Below are positions 34,524 to 46,009 of a DNA stretch of 64,000 nt, one piece after another (the stretch's first letter is position 1; each line of letters begins with the position of its first letter). The position numbers and the translations under genes are program-made. Origin of the DNA: Pseudomonas sp. Os17 (GTDB lineage: Bacteria > Pseudomonadota > Gammaproteobacteria > Pseudomonadales > Pseudomonadaceae); contig NZ_AP014627.1 in NCBI RefSeq assembly GCF_001547895.1, positions 995,501 through 1,059,500 of the forward strand, given 5' to 3'. Below the pieces are notes generated by a model. It was not told the DNA's origin. It worked only from the letters and a program-made list of their open reading frames with translations, and searched no databases.

Positions 34524-35870
34524 ATGAGTGCAGCACAAAGCGTCGGCCCACAGGCTTTGCCGGCCCTGCAGGAGCAAGTCGAGCAGATTGTTGCCGAGGC
34601 CAAGCGCCAGGGGGCCAGTGCCTGCGAAGTGGCGGTGTCCCTGGAGCAGGGGCTGTCGACGTCGGTGCGCCAGCGGGAAGTGGAAACCGTGGAGTTCAAC
34701 CGCGACCAGGGCTTTGGCATCACCCTTTATGTGGGCCAGCGCAAAGGCTCGGCCAGCACTTCTGCCAGCGGTCCGGAGGCCATTCGTGAAACCGTGGCTG
34801 CGGCGCTGGCGATAGCCAAGCACACGTCGGAAGATGAAGCGTCGGGCCTGGCCGATGCGTCCCTGATGGCCAAGGACCTGCAGGACTTCGATCTGTTCCA
34901 TGCCTGGGACATCACGCCCGAGCAAGCCATCGAGCAGGCCCTGGCCTGTGAGGCGGCAGCCTTTGCCGCCGACAGCCGGATCAAGAATGCCGATGGCACC
35001 ACCTTGAGCACCCACCAGGGTTGCCGGGTGTATGGCAACAGCCATGGTTTCATCGGCGGTTACGCCTCGACCCGCCATAGCCTGAGCTGCGTGATGATCG
35101 CCGAGGCCAACGGCCAGATGCAGCGCGACTACTGGTACGACGTCAATCGCCAGGGCCAGTTGCTGGCGGATCCGGCGAGCATCGGTCAGCGCGCGGCCCA
35201 GCGTGCGGCCAGCCGGCTGGGTGCCCGTCCGGTGCCGACCTGCGAAGTGCCGGTGCTGTTTTCCGCAGAACTGGCCGGCGGTCTGTTCGGCAGTTTTCTC
35301 GGCGCGATCTCCGGCGGCAACCTGTACCGCAAATCCTCGTTCCTCGAAGGCGCCCTGGGCCAGCAGCTGTTTCCCCAGTGGCTGACGATCGACGAGCGGC
35401 CGCACCTGATGCGCGCCATGGGCAGTTCGGCATTCGATGGCGATGGCCTGGCCACCTATGCCAAGCCCTTCGTCAAGGACGGCGAATTGGTGTCCTATGT
35501 GCTCGGCACCTATTCCGGGCGCAAACTGGGCATGCCCAGCACTGCCAACGCCGGCGGGGTGCACAACCTGTTCGTCACCCATGGCGATGAAGATCAGGCT
35601 GCGCTGTTGCGGCGCATGGGACGCGGCCTGCTGGTCACCGAACTCATGGGCCATGGCCTGAACATGGTCACTGGCGACTACTCCCGTGGCGCGGCAGGCT
35701 TCTGGGTCGAGAACGGCGAGATCCAGTTCGCGGTGCAGGAAGTGACCATTGCCGGTAATTTGCGCGACATGTTCAAGCAGATCGTCGCCGTGGGTAACGA
35801 TCTGGAACTGCGCAGCAACATCCGCACCGGCTCGGTGCTGATCGAGCGCATGACCGTCGCCGGCAGCTGA
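34524..35870 (+). CDS. pmbA: Metalloprotease partner PmbA (TldE)
   Basis: Encodes 448 residues of the TldD/PmbA family. Shared family regions are CEVAVSLEQGLSTSVRQRE, KNADGTTLSTHQGCRVYGNS and the C-terminal half LMGHGLNMVTGDYSRGAAGFWVEN. The full HExxxH motif of TldD is missing, as expected for PmbA. It cooperates with TldD in peptide processing. The open frame begins 4 codons earlier at a GTG that overlaps the GTGGAG ribosome site, so the ATG at 34524 is chosen. A clear terminator follows. Confidence 0.93.
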   Translation: MSAAQSVGPQALPALQEQVEQIVAEAKRQGASACEVAVSLEQGLSTSVRQREVETVEFNRDQGFGITLYVGQRKGSASTSASGPEAIRETVAAALAIAKHTSEDEASGLADASLMAKDLQDFDLFHAWDITPEQAIEQALACEAAAFAADSRIKNADGTTLSTHQGCRVYGNSHGFIGGYASTRHSLSCVMIAEANGQMQRDYWYDVNRQGQLLADPASIGQRAAQRAASRLGARPVPTCEVPVLFSAELAGGLFGSFLGAISGGNLYRKSSFLEGALGQQLFPQWLTIDERPHLMRAMGSSAFDGDGLATYAKPFVKDGELVSYVLGTYSGRKLGMPSTANAGGVHNLFVTHGDEDQAALLRRMGRGLLVTELMGHGLNMVTGDYSRGAAGFWVENGEIQFAVQEVTIAGNLRDMFKQIVAVGNDLELRSNIRTGSVLIERMTVAGS

Positions 35871-35890
35871 TCCTCCTCCTGAGTCAGCCA

Positions 35891-35925
35891 AACGCGCCAC
35901 CTTTCCCGGGTGGCGCGTTTTTTTT
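35891..35925 (+). terminator. Rho-independent terminator after pmbA
   Basis: AACGCGCCACC pairs with GGTGGCGCGTTT around a short CCC-containing loop, followed by eight T. It lies 20 bases past the pmbA stop. Confidence 0.93.
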
Positions 35926-35940
35926 ATGCGCGCAATTCTC

Positions 35941-36023
35941 GTAGGCGCTGGCTGGCCTGCGAAGGCGTCCTGACGCCCGATATCAGGTTCAAGGGCCTAT
36001 TCGCCGGCAAGCCGGCTCCTACA
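35941..36023. repeat. Paired REP element upstream of fagA
   Basis: Facing REP arms (GTAGGCGCTGGCTGGCCTGC and TTCGCCGGCAAGCCGGCTCC) are separated by about 35 bases. This is the paired REP form seen also at 17130-17194. It lies between the pmbA terminator and the Fur box. Confidence 0.8.
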
Positions 36024-36054
36024 GAAGTTGGGCAAAAATCGTACAAGTCAGATT

Positions 36055-36095
36055 GATTTGATTCTCAATATCATTTAATAATGAAAATCATTATT
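36055..36095 (+). promoter_or_regulatory. Fur box controlling the fagA-fumC-sodA operon
   Basis: The 19-mer AATAATGAAAATCATTATT at 36077-36095 matches most of the classic GATAATGATAATCATTATC consensus, and an A/T-rich extension with ATTCTCAATATCATT lies just upstream. It is 16 bases ahead of the fagA ATG. In P. aeruginosa this operon is repressed by Fur with iron and induced by iron starvation. Confidence 0.92.
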
Positions 36096-36110
36096 CAATG
36101 AGCCCAGGTC

Positions 36111-36498
36111 ATGAGTTCTGCCTTGCACGAGCAGCCCTACCTCGAAAGCTGGCGCTGGATGAGTCGCCAGATCCGTTGCGCGCTGGAGCCGGATGAGCCG
36201 CGTCTGATTGAGCACTACCTGGCCGAAGGGCGCTATCTGGCGTGTTGCACCTCCATGTCGGCGTGGCGCGTCGCTGAAACCTCCTTCCGTTTATTGATCG
36301 ATACCGCTACCGATACCGCATTGCCCTGGCACTGGCGCAGCCTGTGCCTGGATCAGGCCTGGCGCCCGCTGCGCGACATGGAGCGGTTGTCTTTGTGCAA
36401 GTGCCGGCTCAAGCGCTGGCAAAGCCATGCCTGGCGGTTGGCGACGGTGTCGCTGCTGCCTTCCATTCCCCTGATTGAACTGGTGCAAGGATTTCCCG

Positions 36499-36506
<8 letters not shown>
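36111..36506 (+). CDS. fagA: Fur-associated protein FagA
   Basis: Encodes 131 residues with no signal peptide and no known catalytic domain that I can identify. It is rich in Trp, Arg and Leu (LESWRWMSRQIRCALEPDEP at about 11-30) and has six Cys, at 23, 45, 46, 79, 96 and 98, two of them in a CKC pair and two adjacent, which might bind metal. By position it matches fagA, first gene of the iron-starvation operon fagA-fumC-orfX-sodA of P. aeruginosa. Its molecular role is not known to me. Its last 8 bases overlap fumC. Confidence 0.85.
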
Positions 36507-37875
<1,369 letters not shown>

Positions 37876-37902
37876 CCCTCGACACCGATTTGGAGGCGCA
37901 CC

Positions 37903-38352
37903 ATGGAGCACTGGAAACGCACGATCGAAAGGGCCAATCGTCTCTTTATGCAGGGCGAACTGGTGGATGCTCGCGAGTTCTACCTGCAGGCGCTGGCGCT
38001 GGCCCAGGTGTTGTTCGAGCGCTGGGCGGATGCCGACGAAGCGGTGGCGGCCTGCGTGATTTCCCATCACAACCTGGCGGACCTGCATCTACGCCTGAAC
38101 CAGCCGGAGGAGAGCGCGGAATACCTCTGTGCCATCCATCAGCGCCTGCTGCAGACCATGCAGGACAGTCGCCTGAACCCGGCCTTGCGCGAAGCGGCCT
38201 GGCGCCAGAGCAGCAAGACTTACGTCGAGCTGCTGAATTTCATCGGCGAGCACGGTGAATACCCCCGCACTCATCGCTTGCTGGGCGGCAACGTCACGGG
38301 CCTGTCGACCGACAGCCCGCGCGCCGGCGGCACCTTTTTCGGAGTTCATTGA
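37903..38352 (+). CDS. TPR-like helical protein of the fagA-sodA operon (OrfX)
   Basis: Encodes 149 residues, almost wholly alpha-helical with a tetratricopeptide-like pattern ([20 protein letters not shown], then [20 protein letters not shown]). There is no signal peptide. The gene lies between fumC and sodA as in P. aeruginosa, where it is called orfX, with no defined function known to me. A role as adaptor for the neighbouring enzymes is only a guess. The stop is one base ahead of the sodA ATG. Confidence 0.82.
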   Translation: MEHWKRTIERANRLFMQGELVDAREFYLQALALAQVLFERWADADEAVAACVISHHNLADLHLRLNQPEESAEYLCAIHQRLLQTMQDSRLNPALREAAWRQSSKTYVELLNFIGEHGEYPRTHRLLGGNVTGLSTDSPRAGGTFFGVH

Positions 38353-38353
38353 T

Positions 38354-38965
38354 ATGTCCTTTACCTTGCCTGCACTGCCTTACGCCTACGACGCCCTGGA
38401 GCCGCACATCGATGCGCAGACCATGGAGATTCACTACAGCAAGCACCACCAGACCTACATCAACAACCTGAATGCCGCAGTGGAGGGCACCGAATGGGCC
38501 GGTTGGGAGATCGACAAGCTGGTGGCCAGCGTCCAGCAACTGCCTGAGCCGCTCCGGGCCGCAGTGATCAACCAGGGTGGTGGGCATGCCAATCATTCAC
38601 TGTTCTGGGCCGTCATGACCCCGGCCGGCGGTGGCCAGCCCGAAGGTGCCTTGGGGCAGGCCATCGAGCAGCAACTGGGCGGTTTCGAACGCTTCAAGGA
38701 GGCCTTCACCAAGGCCGCGCTGACCCGTTTCGGCAGCGGCTGGGCCTGGCTCAGCGTGACCCCGGAGAAAAAGCTGGTGGTGGAAAGCAGCGGCAATCAG
38801 GACAGTCCGCTGATGAACGGCAATACGCCCATTCTGGGGCTGGACGTGTGGGAGCACGCCTATTACCTGCGATATCAGAACCGGCGGCCGGAATACATCA
38901 ACGCGTTCTACAACGTGATCAACTGGCCGGAAGTGGCTCAGCGCTACCGGGCCGCGATGGCTTGA
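38354..38965 (+). CDS. sodA: Manganese superoxide dismutase
   Basis: Encodes 203 residues, a full-length Mn/Fe superoxide dismutase. The metal ligands are His in [14 protein letters not shown] (about residue 27), His in [10 protein letters not shown] (about residue 81), and Asp and His in the signature [12 protein letters not shown] (about 166-170). Gene neighbourhood (Fur-controlled, iron-starvation operon) identifies it as the manganese enzyme SodA rather than iron SodB. It protects the cytoplasm when iron is limiting. Confidence 0.95.
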   Translation: MSFTLPALPYAYDALEPHIDAQTMEIHYSKHHQTYINNLNAAVEGTEWAGWEIDKLVASVQQLPEPLRAAVINQGGGHANHSLFWAVMTPAGGGQPEGALGQAIEQQLGGFERFKEAFTKAALTRFGSGWAWLSVTPEKKLVVESSGNQDSPLMNGNTPILGLDVWEHAYYLRYQNRRPEYINAFYNVINWPEVAQRYRAAMA

Positions 38966-38999
38966 TCCCTTCTCCTGAAAACAAGATCTAAGGCCGACT

Positions 39000-39893
39000 A
39001 TGGGCACTGAAACACTGGCGATCAGCAGCGGACGAATGTTTCGCTATGCCTTCGGTTCGCTGTTGCTGTTGGCGGGGACCGCTTTGCTGGTGGCTCAAGG
39101 GCTGAGCTGGCTAAGCCTGGAACCGCGCCTGCTGCGTGCCTTGCAAGGCGGTTCCATTTGCGCGCTGGGTACGGCACTGGGGGCGGTCCCGGTGCTGGTA
39201 ATCCGGCAAATGCCGGTGGCGGTGAGCGACACCCTGCTGGGGTTTGGTGCCGGAGTGATGCTGGCGGCGACGGCGTTTTCACTGGTTGTCCCCGGCATTG
39301 CCGCAGCCCAGGACCTGGGCTTGTCTGCCTGGGGCTCCAGCGGCCTGATCTGTGCCGGCATCATGCTGGGGGCCCTTGTTCTGTTCCTGGTGGACCGCAA
39401 GATTTCCGGCGGCAGCCCGGAGTTGCTGGTGGGCACGCCGGAGCATCCAGTGATTGCCCCGCGGATCTGGTTGTTCGTCTTCGCGATCATTGCCCACAAT
39501 ATTCCTGAAGGGATGGCGGTGGGGGTGTCGGCCGGAGGTGGCATGCCGGATGCGGACAGTCTGGCCATGGGCATTGCCCTGCAGGATGTACCGGAAGGGC
39601 TGGTGATTGCCCTGGTGTTGGCGGGGGCGGGGATGTCGCGGGGCAAGGCGTTCCTGATCGGCGCCGCTTCAGGCCTGGTGGAGCCGGTCTTTGCCTTGCT
39701 CTGTGCCTGGCTGGTGAGCCTGGCGCAGGTGCTGCTGCCCTTGGGCCTGGCCCTGGCAGCGGGGGCGATGCTGCTGGTGGTCACTCATGAAGTGATTCCG
39801 GAGTCGCGTCGCAATGGCCATGACAAGCTTGCCAGTCTCGGCCTGTGTATCGGTTTCTGCCTGATGATGGTGATGGATACCGCACTGGCCTGA
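39000..39893 (+). CDS. ZIP-family metal transporter
   Basis: Encodes 297 residues with eight likely membrane helices. Helix IV carries the ZIP metal site AHNIPEGMAVG and helix V carries QDVPEGLVIAL; a third conserved site is HEVIPES near the C terminus. Substrates are probably divalent ions such as manganese, zinc or iron. Its position 34 bases after sodA suggests co-transcription with the Fur operon, which would supply manganese for SodA; this is inference. AAGG lies 6-9 bases before the ATG. Confidence 0.87.
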   Translation: MGTETLAISSGRMFRYAFGSLLLLAGTALLVAQGLSWLSLEPRLLRALQGGSICALGTALGAVPVLVIRQMPVAVSDTLLGFGAGVMLAATAFSLVVPGIAAAQDLGLSAWGSSGLICAGIMLGALVLFLVDRKISGGSPELLVGTPEHPVIAPRIWLFVFAIIAHNIPEGMAVGVSAGGGMPDADSLAMGIALQDVPEGLVIALVLAGAGMSRGKAFLIGAASGLVEPVFALLCAWLVSLAQVLLPLGLALAAGAMLLVVTHEVIPESRRNGHDKLASLGLCIGFCLMMVMDTALA

Positions 39894-39906
39894 ATGCCGC
39901 TCGTGC

Positions 39907-40179
39907 TTACTCGCCTTCGTCGAAGTAGTTGTTGATCAGGGCAACCAGTGCATCCAGTGCTTCCTGTTCCTGCTCGCCTTCGGTCTTGAGGTGGATCTTG
40001 GTGCCCTTGCCGGCGGCGAGCATCATCATGGCCATGATGCTTTTGCCATCGACCATGGATTCCGGGGTCCTGCCGGCGCGGATCTGGCAGGGGAACTGGC
40101 CGGCCACGCCGACGAACTTGGCTGAGGCGCGGGCGTGCAGGCCCAGTTTGTTGATGATCTCGATTTCCAGAGCTGGCAT
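39907..40179 (-). CDS. ptsO: Nitrogen phosphotransferase HPr-like protein NPr (PtsO)
   Basis: Encodes 90 residues of the HPr family. The phospho-acceptor His 15 is in KLGLHARASAKF, and Ser 47 in DGKSIMAMMML marks the second site seen in HPr. NPr hands phosphate from EI-Ntr (PtsP) to IIA-Ntr (PtsN). It ends the rpoN-hpf-ptsN-rapZ-ptsO cluster on the minus strand, 16 bases after rapZ. Confidence 0.96.
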   Translation of the reverse strand: MPALEIEIINKLGLHARASAKFVGVAGQFPCQIRAGRTPESMVDGKSIMAMMMLAAGKGTKIHLKTEGEQEQEALDALVALINNYFDEGE

Positions 40180-40195
40180 CGCGGGGTAGATCCTT

Positions 40196-41053
40196 TCAGC
40201 TAAGGTCGCGGTGGCGAACCTGGACGTTCTTCAGGGTTTTTTGCAACACCTTGCCCAGGCGCTCGGTCAGGTACACGGAGCGGTGGTGCCCGCCGGTGCA
40301 GCCAATGGCAATGGTCACGTAGGCGCGGTTGCTGGCGGCGAAGCGCGGCAGCCACTTGAGCAGATAGCTTTCGATGTCCTGGAACATCTCTTCGACATCG
40401 GGTTGCGCAGCCAGGTATTCCGCCACCGGGGCGTCCAGTCCGGATTGGGCACGCAGCTCGGGTTTCCAATACGGGTTGGGCAGGCAGCGAACGTCAAACA
40501 CCAGATCGGCATCCACCGGCATGCCGCGCTTGAAACCAAAGGACTCCACCAGGAACGCGGTGCCGGGTTCCGGCTGGTTCAACAGGCGCAGCTTGATGGT
40601 GTCCCGCAGTTGGTAGAGGTTCAGATTGGTGGTGTTGACCTTGAGGTCGGCCAGATCGACGATCGGGCCCAGCAGCTGGGTTTCGTCGTGGATGGCTTCG
40701 GCCAGTGAGCGATTGGCACTGCTCAGCGGGTGACGACGACGAGTTTCCGAGAAACGCTTGAGCAGGGTTTCCTCGTCTGCATCCAGATAAAGAACGTCAC
40801 ACTGGATATGCCGGCTGCGCACTTCTTCCAGCAGTTCGGGGAAGCGTGACAGATGGCTGGGCAAGTTGCGGGCGTCGATGGACACCGCTACCAGCGGTTG
40901 CGCCAGTTCAGTGTGAATCAATGCGCGTTCGGCCAGCTCGGGCAGCAAGCCGGCGGGCAGGTTGTCGATGCAGTAGTAGCCGTGGTCCTCAAGAACATCG
41001 AGGGCGGTGCTTTTACCTGAGCCGGAACGGCCGCTGACGATGATCAAGCGCAT
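40196..41053 (-). CDS. rapZ: RNase adaptor protein RapZ (YvcJ family)
   Basis: Encodes 285 residues: an N-terminal P-loop ([16 protein letters not shown], residues 8-23), then a domain with [21 protein letters not shown] and a C-terminal stretch [19 protein letters not shown], all typical. In enterobacteria RapZ delivers the GlmZ small RNA to RNase E and senses glucosamine-6-phosphate; in Pseudomonas the target is less clear. The start follows ptsN by 2 bases. Confidence 0.96.
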   Translation of the reverse strand: MRLIIVSGRSGSGKSTALDVLEDHGYYCIDNLPAGLLPELAERALIHTELAQPLVAVSIDARNLPSHLSRFPELLEEVRSRHIQCDVLYLDADEETLLKRFSETRRRHPLSSANRSLAEAIHDETQLLGPIVDLADLKVNTTNLNLYQLRDTIKLRLLNQPEPGTAFLVESFGFKRGMPVDADLVFDVRCLPNPYWKPELRAQSGLDAPVAEYLAAQPDVEEMFQDIESYLLKWLPRFAASNRAYVTIAIGCTGGHHRSVYLTERLGKVLQKTLKNVQVRHRDLS

Positions 41054-41055
41054 GA

Positions 41056-41520
41056 TTACTGACCGTTTTGCTCGTCCAGGACAACCTGATACAAGGCTTC
41101 GTTGCTGGTGGCACTGCGCAGGCGATCGCGGACTTCCTTGCGATCGAGCATGCTGGCTATCTGCCGCAGCAGTTCCAGATGAGCATCGGTGGCGGCTTCC
41201 GGGACCAGCAGGACGAACAGCAGGTCGACCGGGGCGCCGTCGATGGCGTCGAAATCGATGGGAGCGTCCAGGTGCATCAGTGCACTGATGGGCGACTCGC
41301 AGCCTTTGAGGCGGCAGTGGGGAATGGCGATGCCATTGCCAAAACCGGTGGAGCCTAGTTTTTCGCGGGCGATCAGGCTCTCGAAGACGTCCTGCATCTC
41401 CAGATCAGGCACTTCACGGCTGATCAGGTTGGCAATTTGTTCGAGGGCGCGTTTTTTACTGCCGCCCGGCACGTTCACCAGGGAACGGCCGGGGGTCAGG
41501 ATGCTTTCAAGTCGGATCAT
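41056..41520 (-). CDS. ptsN: Nitrogen phosphotransferase IIA component PtsN
   Basis: Encodes 154 residues of the IIA-Ntr family. The phospho-acceptor is His 68 in [13 protein letters not shown]; other conserved regions are [11 protein letters not shown] and the C-terminal [17 protein letters not shown]. PtsN links nitrogen and carbon signals to potassium and other targets by protein contacts. It lies directly after hpf with a 12-base gap. Confidence 0.96.
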   Translation of the reverse strand: MIRLESILTPGRSLVNVPGGSKKRALEQIANLISREVPDLEMQDVFESLIAREKLGSTGFGNGIAIPHCRLKGCESPISALMHLDAPIDFDAIDGAPVDLLFVLLVPEAATDAHLELLRQIASMLDRKEVRDRLRSATSNEALYQVVLDEQNGQ

Positions 41521-41532
41521 GGGAGGGGAGTG

Positions 41533-41841
41533 TTAGCGACCCTGTGTGCCTTGGAGAAGGTGGAGTTGCTTTTCCTTATGCTTTTTCAGTTGGCGGTCAA
41601 GCTTGTCCGTGAGCAGGTCGATTGCGGCATACATATCGTCATGTTCTGCATTGGCGACGACCTCCCCACCGTGGATGTGCAGGGTGGCTTCGATTTTCTG
41701 CTTCAGTTTCTCGACGGCCATGGTGACCTGCACATTGGTAATCTTGTCGAAATGCCGCTCCAGCCGGTCGAGTTTTTCGCCGATGTAAGCGCGCAGAGGT
41801 TCAGTCACTTCGAGTTGGTGTCCACTGATGTTGACTTGCAT
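41533..41841 (-). CDS. hpf: Ribosome hibernation-promoting factor, short form
   Basis: Encodes 102 residues of the HPF/YfiA family: QVNISGHQLEVTEPLRAYIGEKLDRL at the N terminus, then HGGEVVANAEHDDMYAAIDLLTDKLDRQL. The short length (no C-terminal dimer domain) puts it in the gamma-proteobacterial short-HPF class that helps form 100S ribosomes together with RMF. The start at 41841 has GAGAAG 7-12 bases upstream. It follows rpoN, the usual place. Confidence 0.95.
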   Translation of the reverse strand: MQVNISGHQLEVTEPLRAYIGEKLDRLERHFDKITNVQVTMAVEKLKQKIEATLHIHGGEVVANAEHDDMYAAIDLLTDKLDRQLKKHKEKQLHLLQGTQGR

Positions 41842-41904
41842 ACAGCTTCTCCTTCGTTGCCAGTGCATAACGCGGCAGGCTGAGGTGCCTGCCACCTAGA
41901 CCAT

Positions 41905-41938
41905 GCCTGCAACCAGCTGGCTCAGCCAGCTTGCAGGC
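41905..41938 (-). other. Hairpin between rpoN and hpf
   Basis: GCCTGCAAGCTGG and a matching CCAGCTGGTTGCAGGC form a long stem with a small loop on the minus strand, 32 bases after the rpoN stop. No U-run follows, so it may stabilise or process the transcript rather than end it. Confidence 0.4.
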
Positions 41939-41969
41939 ACACTCCGAAACGCTGTGGCCGGCCCGGCGG

Positions 41970-43463
41970 TTACATCAACCGCTTCCGTTCGCTGGAAGGC
42001 GCGATCCCAAGGGATTCGCGGTACTTGGCGACGGTCCGGCGGGCTACCTGAATGCCTTGTGCCTCCAGTAAACCAGCGATCTTGCTGTCACTCAACGGCT
42101 TTTTCTGATTTTCCGCAGCCACCAGTTTTTTGATGATCGCGCGGATTGCCGTGGACGAGCATTCGCCGCCTTCCGAGGTGCTGACGTGGCTGGAGAAAAA
42201 GTATTTCAGTTCATATATGCCCCGGGGGGTATGCATGAATTTTTGCGTGGTCACCCGGGAAATCGTTGATTCGTGCATGCCGACCGCTTCGGCAATGTCA
42301 TGCAGAACCAGGGGTTTCATGGCTTCGTCGCCATATTCGAGGAAGCCCCGTTGGTGCTCGACGATCTGGGTGGCCACTTTCATCAGGGTTTCGTTGCGGC
42401 TCTGCAGGCTCTTGATGAACCAGCGGGCTTCCTGCAACTGATTGCGCATGAAGGTGTTGTCGGCGCTGGTGTCGGCGCGGCGAACAAAACCGGCGTACTG
42501 TGCGTTGACCCGCAGGCGTGGCACGGATTCCTGGTTCAGCTCCACCAACCAGCGCTCGTTGTCCTTGCGCACGATGACGTCCGGAACCACGTACTCGGCT
42601 TCGCTGGATTCGATCTGCGAGCCGGGACGCGGGTTGAGACTTTGCACCAGTTCGATGACCTGGCGCAGTTCGTCTTCCTTGAGCTTCATGCGACGCATCA
42701 ACTGGCTGTAGTCGCGACTGCCCAGGAGGTCGATGTAATCGCTGACCAGGCGCTGGGCCTCGCTCAGCCAGGGAGTTTTCGCCGGCAGCTGGCGCAACTG
42801 CAGGAGCAGGCATTCGCCCAGATTGCGTGCGCCGATGCCGGCAGGTTCGAATTGCTGGATGCGATGCAGGACGGCTTCGATCTCGTCCAGCTCGATGTCC
42901 AGCTCCGGATCGAAGGCCTCGAGGATCTCCTCAAGGGTTTCGTCCAGGTAGCCCTGATTGTTGATGCAATCGATCAGGGTCACGGCGATCAGGCGATCGG
43001 TGTCCGACATCGGGGCCAGGTTCAGTTGCCAGAGCAGGTGGCTCTGCAGGCTTTCTCCGGCCGATGTGCGAGTGGTGAAGTCCCACTCGTCGTCATCGCT
43101 GCTGGGCAGGCTGCTGGCGCTGGTCTGGTAGACGTCTTCCCAGGCGGTATCCACCGGCAACTCGTTGGGGATGCGTTCGTTCCATTCGCCTTCCTCGAGG
43201 TTGTCCACCGTGGGGGCGGTTTCCTGGTAGGAGGGTTCCTGGATTTCGGTATTGGGTTTGGACTCGGTGTTGTCGGCCAGGGGGTCGCTGTTGTCGAAGT
43301 CGTCGCCGTCTTCCTGGCGTTCGAGCATCGGATTGGACTCCAGGGCTTCCTGGATTTCCTGTTGCAGGTCCAGGGTCGACAATTGGAGCAGGCGGATGGC
43401 CTGTTGCAGCTGCGGTGTCATCGTCAGCTGCTGGCCCATTCTCAGGACTAGCGATGGTTTCAT
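41970..43463 (-). CDS. rpoN: RNA polymerase sigma-54 factor RpoN
   Basis: Encodes 497 residues. The Gln/Leu-rich activator-contacting region is at the N terminus ([20 protein letters not shown]), an acidic linker covers about 50-125, the core-binding and helix-turn-helix parts follow, and the RpoN box [10 protein letters not shown] is at residues 474-483. RpoN reads minus-24/minus-12 promoters and needs enhancer-binding activators. It stands between lptB and hpf, 182 bases after lptB, so it probably has its own promoter. Confidence 0.97.
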   Translation of the reverse strand: MKPSLVLRMGQQLTMTPQLQQAIRLLQLSTLDLQQEIQEALESNPMLERQEDGDDFDNSDPLADNTESKPNTEIQEPSYQETAPTVDNLEEGEWNERIPNELPVDTAWEDVYQTSASSLPSSDDDEWDFTTRTSAGESLQSHLLWQLNLAPMSDTDRLIAVTLIDCINNQGYLDETLEEILEAFDPELDIELDEIEAVLHRIQQFEPAGIGARNLGECLLLQLRQLPAKTPWLSEAQRLVSDYIDLLGSRDYSQLMRRMKLKEDELRQVIELVQSLNPRPGSQIESSEAEYVVPDVIVRKDNERWLVELNQESVPRLRVNAQYAGFVRRADTSADNTFMRNQLQEARWFIKSLQSRNETLMKVATQIVEHQRGFLEYGDEAMKPLVLHDIAEAVGMHESTISRVTTQKFMHTPRGIYELKYFFSSHVSTSEGGECSSTAIRAIIKKLVAAENQKKPLSDSKIAGLLEAQGIQVARRTVAKYRESLGIAPSSERKRLM

Positions 43464-43645
43464 GGCAGGGGCTTAACACCTTATTTGCCGGCGCACATGC
43501 GCCATCCACTACAGGGCGCCGAAGCGCCAAACATAAGCAAATTATATGCCTGAAACTGAAGTGTTTGCCTAGAGCGCTGTAACAATAAAGTTTGTGGGGA
43601 TTTATCGTTTGCGGCGCTCTGGCGTCTGGCCCGACACCTCAGCCG

Positions 43646-44370
<725 letters not shown>

Positions 44371-44371
<1 letters not shown>

Positions 44372-44916
44372 TACTGGGCCTTTTGCTCGTCGGTTTTCTT
44401 TTTCGGCTGGATGACCATGTCGATCCGCGGACGTGGCGCGGTGACCGAGCTGCCGTTGGCGCGACCGGCGTTAGCCACTTGCTTGACGGTGTCGTAGACG
44501 ATTTTCTCGCCTTCGGTGGTGTTGCCGTCGTTGATGACCTTGGCCTTGTCGATCAGCACGATGCGGTTCTGCTGGGCATGGTACTGGATGGTCACGGCGT
44601 AGGCCTGGACCGGTTTCGGGTCGGTCTGCTTCTGCAGCTGCTCGAAGTAGGCCAGGTTGCCCACCGACGTCACGACATCGATTTCGCCAGTCTTGGATCG
44701 GGTGATGGTCACGGTGTTGCCGGTGATCTTCATCGAGCCCTGGGTGATGATCACATCGCCCTTGTAGGTGGCCACGCCGTTCTTGTCGTCCAGCTGGGCG
44801 TCGTCGGCCTGAATGCGGATTGGCTGTTGGCTATCGTTCGGCAGAGCCCAGGCGCTCACGCTTCCCAGTGCTGCGCCCAGACTGAGCAAAATAGGGAGGG
44901 TTTTAACGAGCCTCAT
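44371..44916 (-). CDS. lptA: Lipopolysaccharide transport periplasmic protein LptA (LptH in Pseudomonas)
   Basis: Encodes 181 residues. A signal peptide ([24 protein letters not shown]) is followed by a jelly-roll OstA domain: [23 protein letters not shown], then [12 protein letters not shown] and [15 protein letters not shown]. LptA forms the periplasmic bridge along which LPS slides between LptC and LptD. It overlaps lptC by 14 bases at its start and lptB by one base at its end. Confidence 0.95.
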
Positions 44917-45475
44917 ACTGTCCTCTTACGTTCGATAGCAGGTTCATCCTGCCGTCTTTCAAATACGCTTTCATTCCCTTGGCAGTGGTCACGCCGTCGG
45001 CGCCGTCGATTCTAACGGCTTGCTCGGTCTGCGCATATTGCTTCTGCGGGAATACTGTCATGCGGCTGGTGGTGATCAGCAGGTTGCGGTTGTGCTCGTC
45101 GGTGCGGGAAACCCGAACCGAGTCGATCAGCTCGACCTCGGTGCCGTCCGGATTGACTTCGCCGCGCTCGCTCTGGACGTGCCAGGGATAAGTGGTGCCG
45201 CGGTACATCTGCAGGTCGGGCTTGGTCAGCATTGTCACTTCGCTGGCCTTGATGTGTTCGACCTTGTCCGAGGTCATTTCGTACTGCAGTTTGCCGTCGG
45301 GCAGGTACTGCACACTGCGGGCGTTGATCGCGTAATAGTCGATGGCGCTCTCGTCGACCTGCACCACTGGCTTGTCGAGGAAGCGTTCCGGGCTGATGTT
45401 CCAGTAGCCGACCGCCGCGAACAGCAGGGCGATGGTCCCGAAGATCAGGATGGTGCGAATCTTTTTACTCAGCAT
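44903..45475 (-). CDS. lptC: Lipopolysaccharide export protein LptC
   Basis: Encodes 190 residues: a single N-terminal membrane anchor (TILIFGTIALLFAAVGYW) and a periplasmic jelly-roll (DYYAINARSVQYLPDGKLQYEM, LLITTSRMTVFPQKQYAQTEQ). LptC takes LPS from LptBFG and hands it to LptA. It overlaps lptA by 14 bases and follows kdsC by 9 bases. Confidence 0.93.
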   Translation of the reverse strand: MLSKKIRTILIFGTIALLFAAVGYWNISPERFLDKPVVQVDESAIDYYAINARSVQYLPDGKLQYEMTSDKVEHIKASEVTMLTKPDLQMYRGTTYPWHVQSERGEVNPDGTEVELIDSVRVSRTDEHNRNLLITTSRMTVFPQKQYAQTEQAVRIDGADGVTTAKGMKAYLKDGRMNLLSNVRGQYEAR

Positions 45476-45484
45476 GGGAGGGCT

Positions 45485-46009
45485 CTATAAATAAGCGGCA
45501 TTGGCTGCTTCAAGGCGATCCTGGGCGCGCAGGATCAGCTCGCAGAACTCCCGTGCGGCACCTTCGCCGCCGCGGGCAACAGTAATGCCGTGGGCGTGTT
45601 CGCGGACAAAGCTGGCAGCGTTGGCCACCGCCATGCCCAGGCCGACACGGCGGATCACCGGCAGGTCGGGCAGGTCGTCACCCAGGTAGGCGACCTGTTC
45701 ATAGCTTAGGCCCAGTTGGGCAAGAAGCTCGTCCAGTACCACCAGCTTGTCTTCGCGGCCCTGGTACAGATGGGGGATCCCCAGGTTCTTGGCGCGGCGT
45801 TCCACCACCGGGGTCTTGCGCCCGCTGATGATCGCGGTCTGCACTCCGGCGGCCATGAGCATCTTGATGCCTTGGCCATCGAGGGTATTGAAGGTCTTGA
45901 ACTCGCTGCCGTCTTCAAGGAAGTACAGGCGACCGTCGGTCAGGACGCCATCGATGTCGAAGACCGCCAGCTTGATGTGTTTACCGCGTTGCAGCAGGTC
46001 GGCACTCAT
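45485..46009 (-). CDS. kdsC: 3-deoxy-D-manno-octulosonate 8-phosphate phosphatase KdsC
   Basis: Encodes 174 residues of the HAD superfamily (C0 type, tetrameric). The nucleophile motif is FDIDGVLTDGR near the N terminus; ISGRKTPVVERRAKNLGI and VAYLGDDLPDLPVIRRVGL are the later HAD motifs. It removes phosphate from Kdo-8-phosphate to give Kdo for the LPS core. It is immediately adjacent to kdsD and followed by lptC. Confidence 0.96.
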   Translation of the reverse strand: MSADLLQRGKHIKLAVFDIDGVLTDGRLYFLEDGSEFKTFNTLDGQGIKMLMAAGVQTAIISGRKTPVVERRAKNLGIPHLYQGREDKLVVLDELLAQLGLSYEQVAYLGDDLPDLPVIRRVGLGMAVANAASFVREHAHGITVARGGEGAAREFCELILRAQDRLEAANAAYL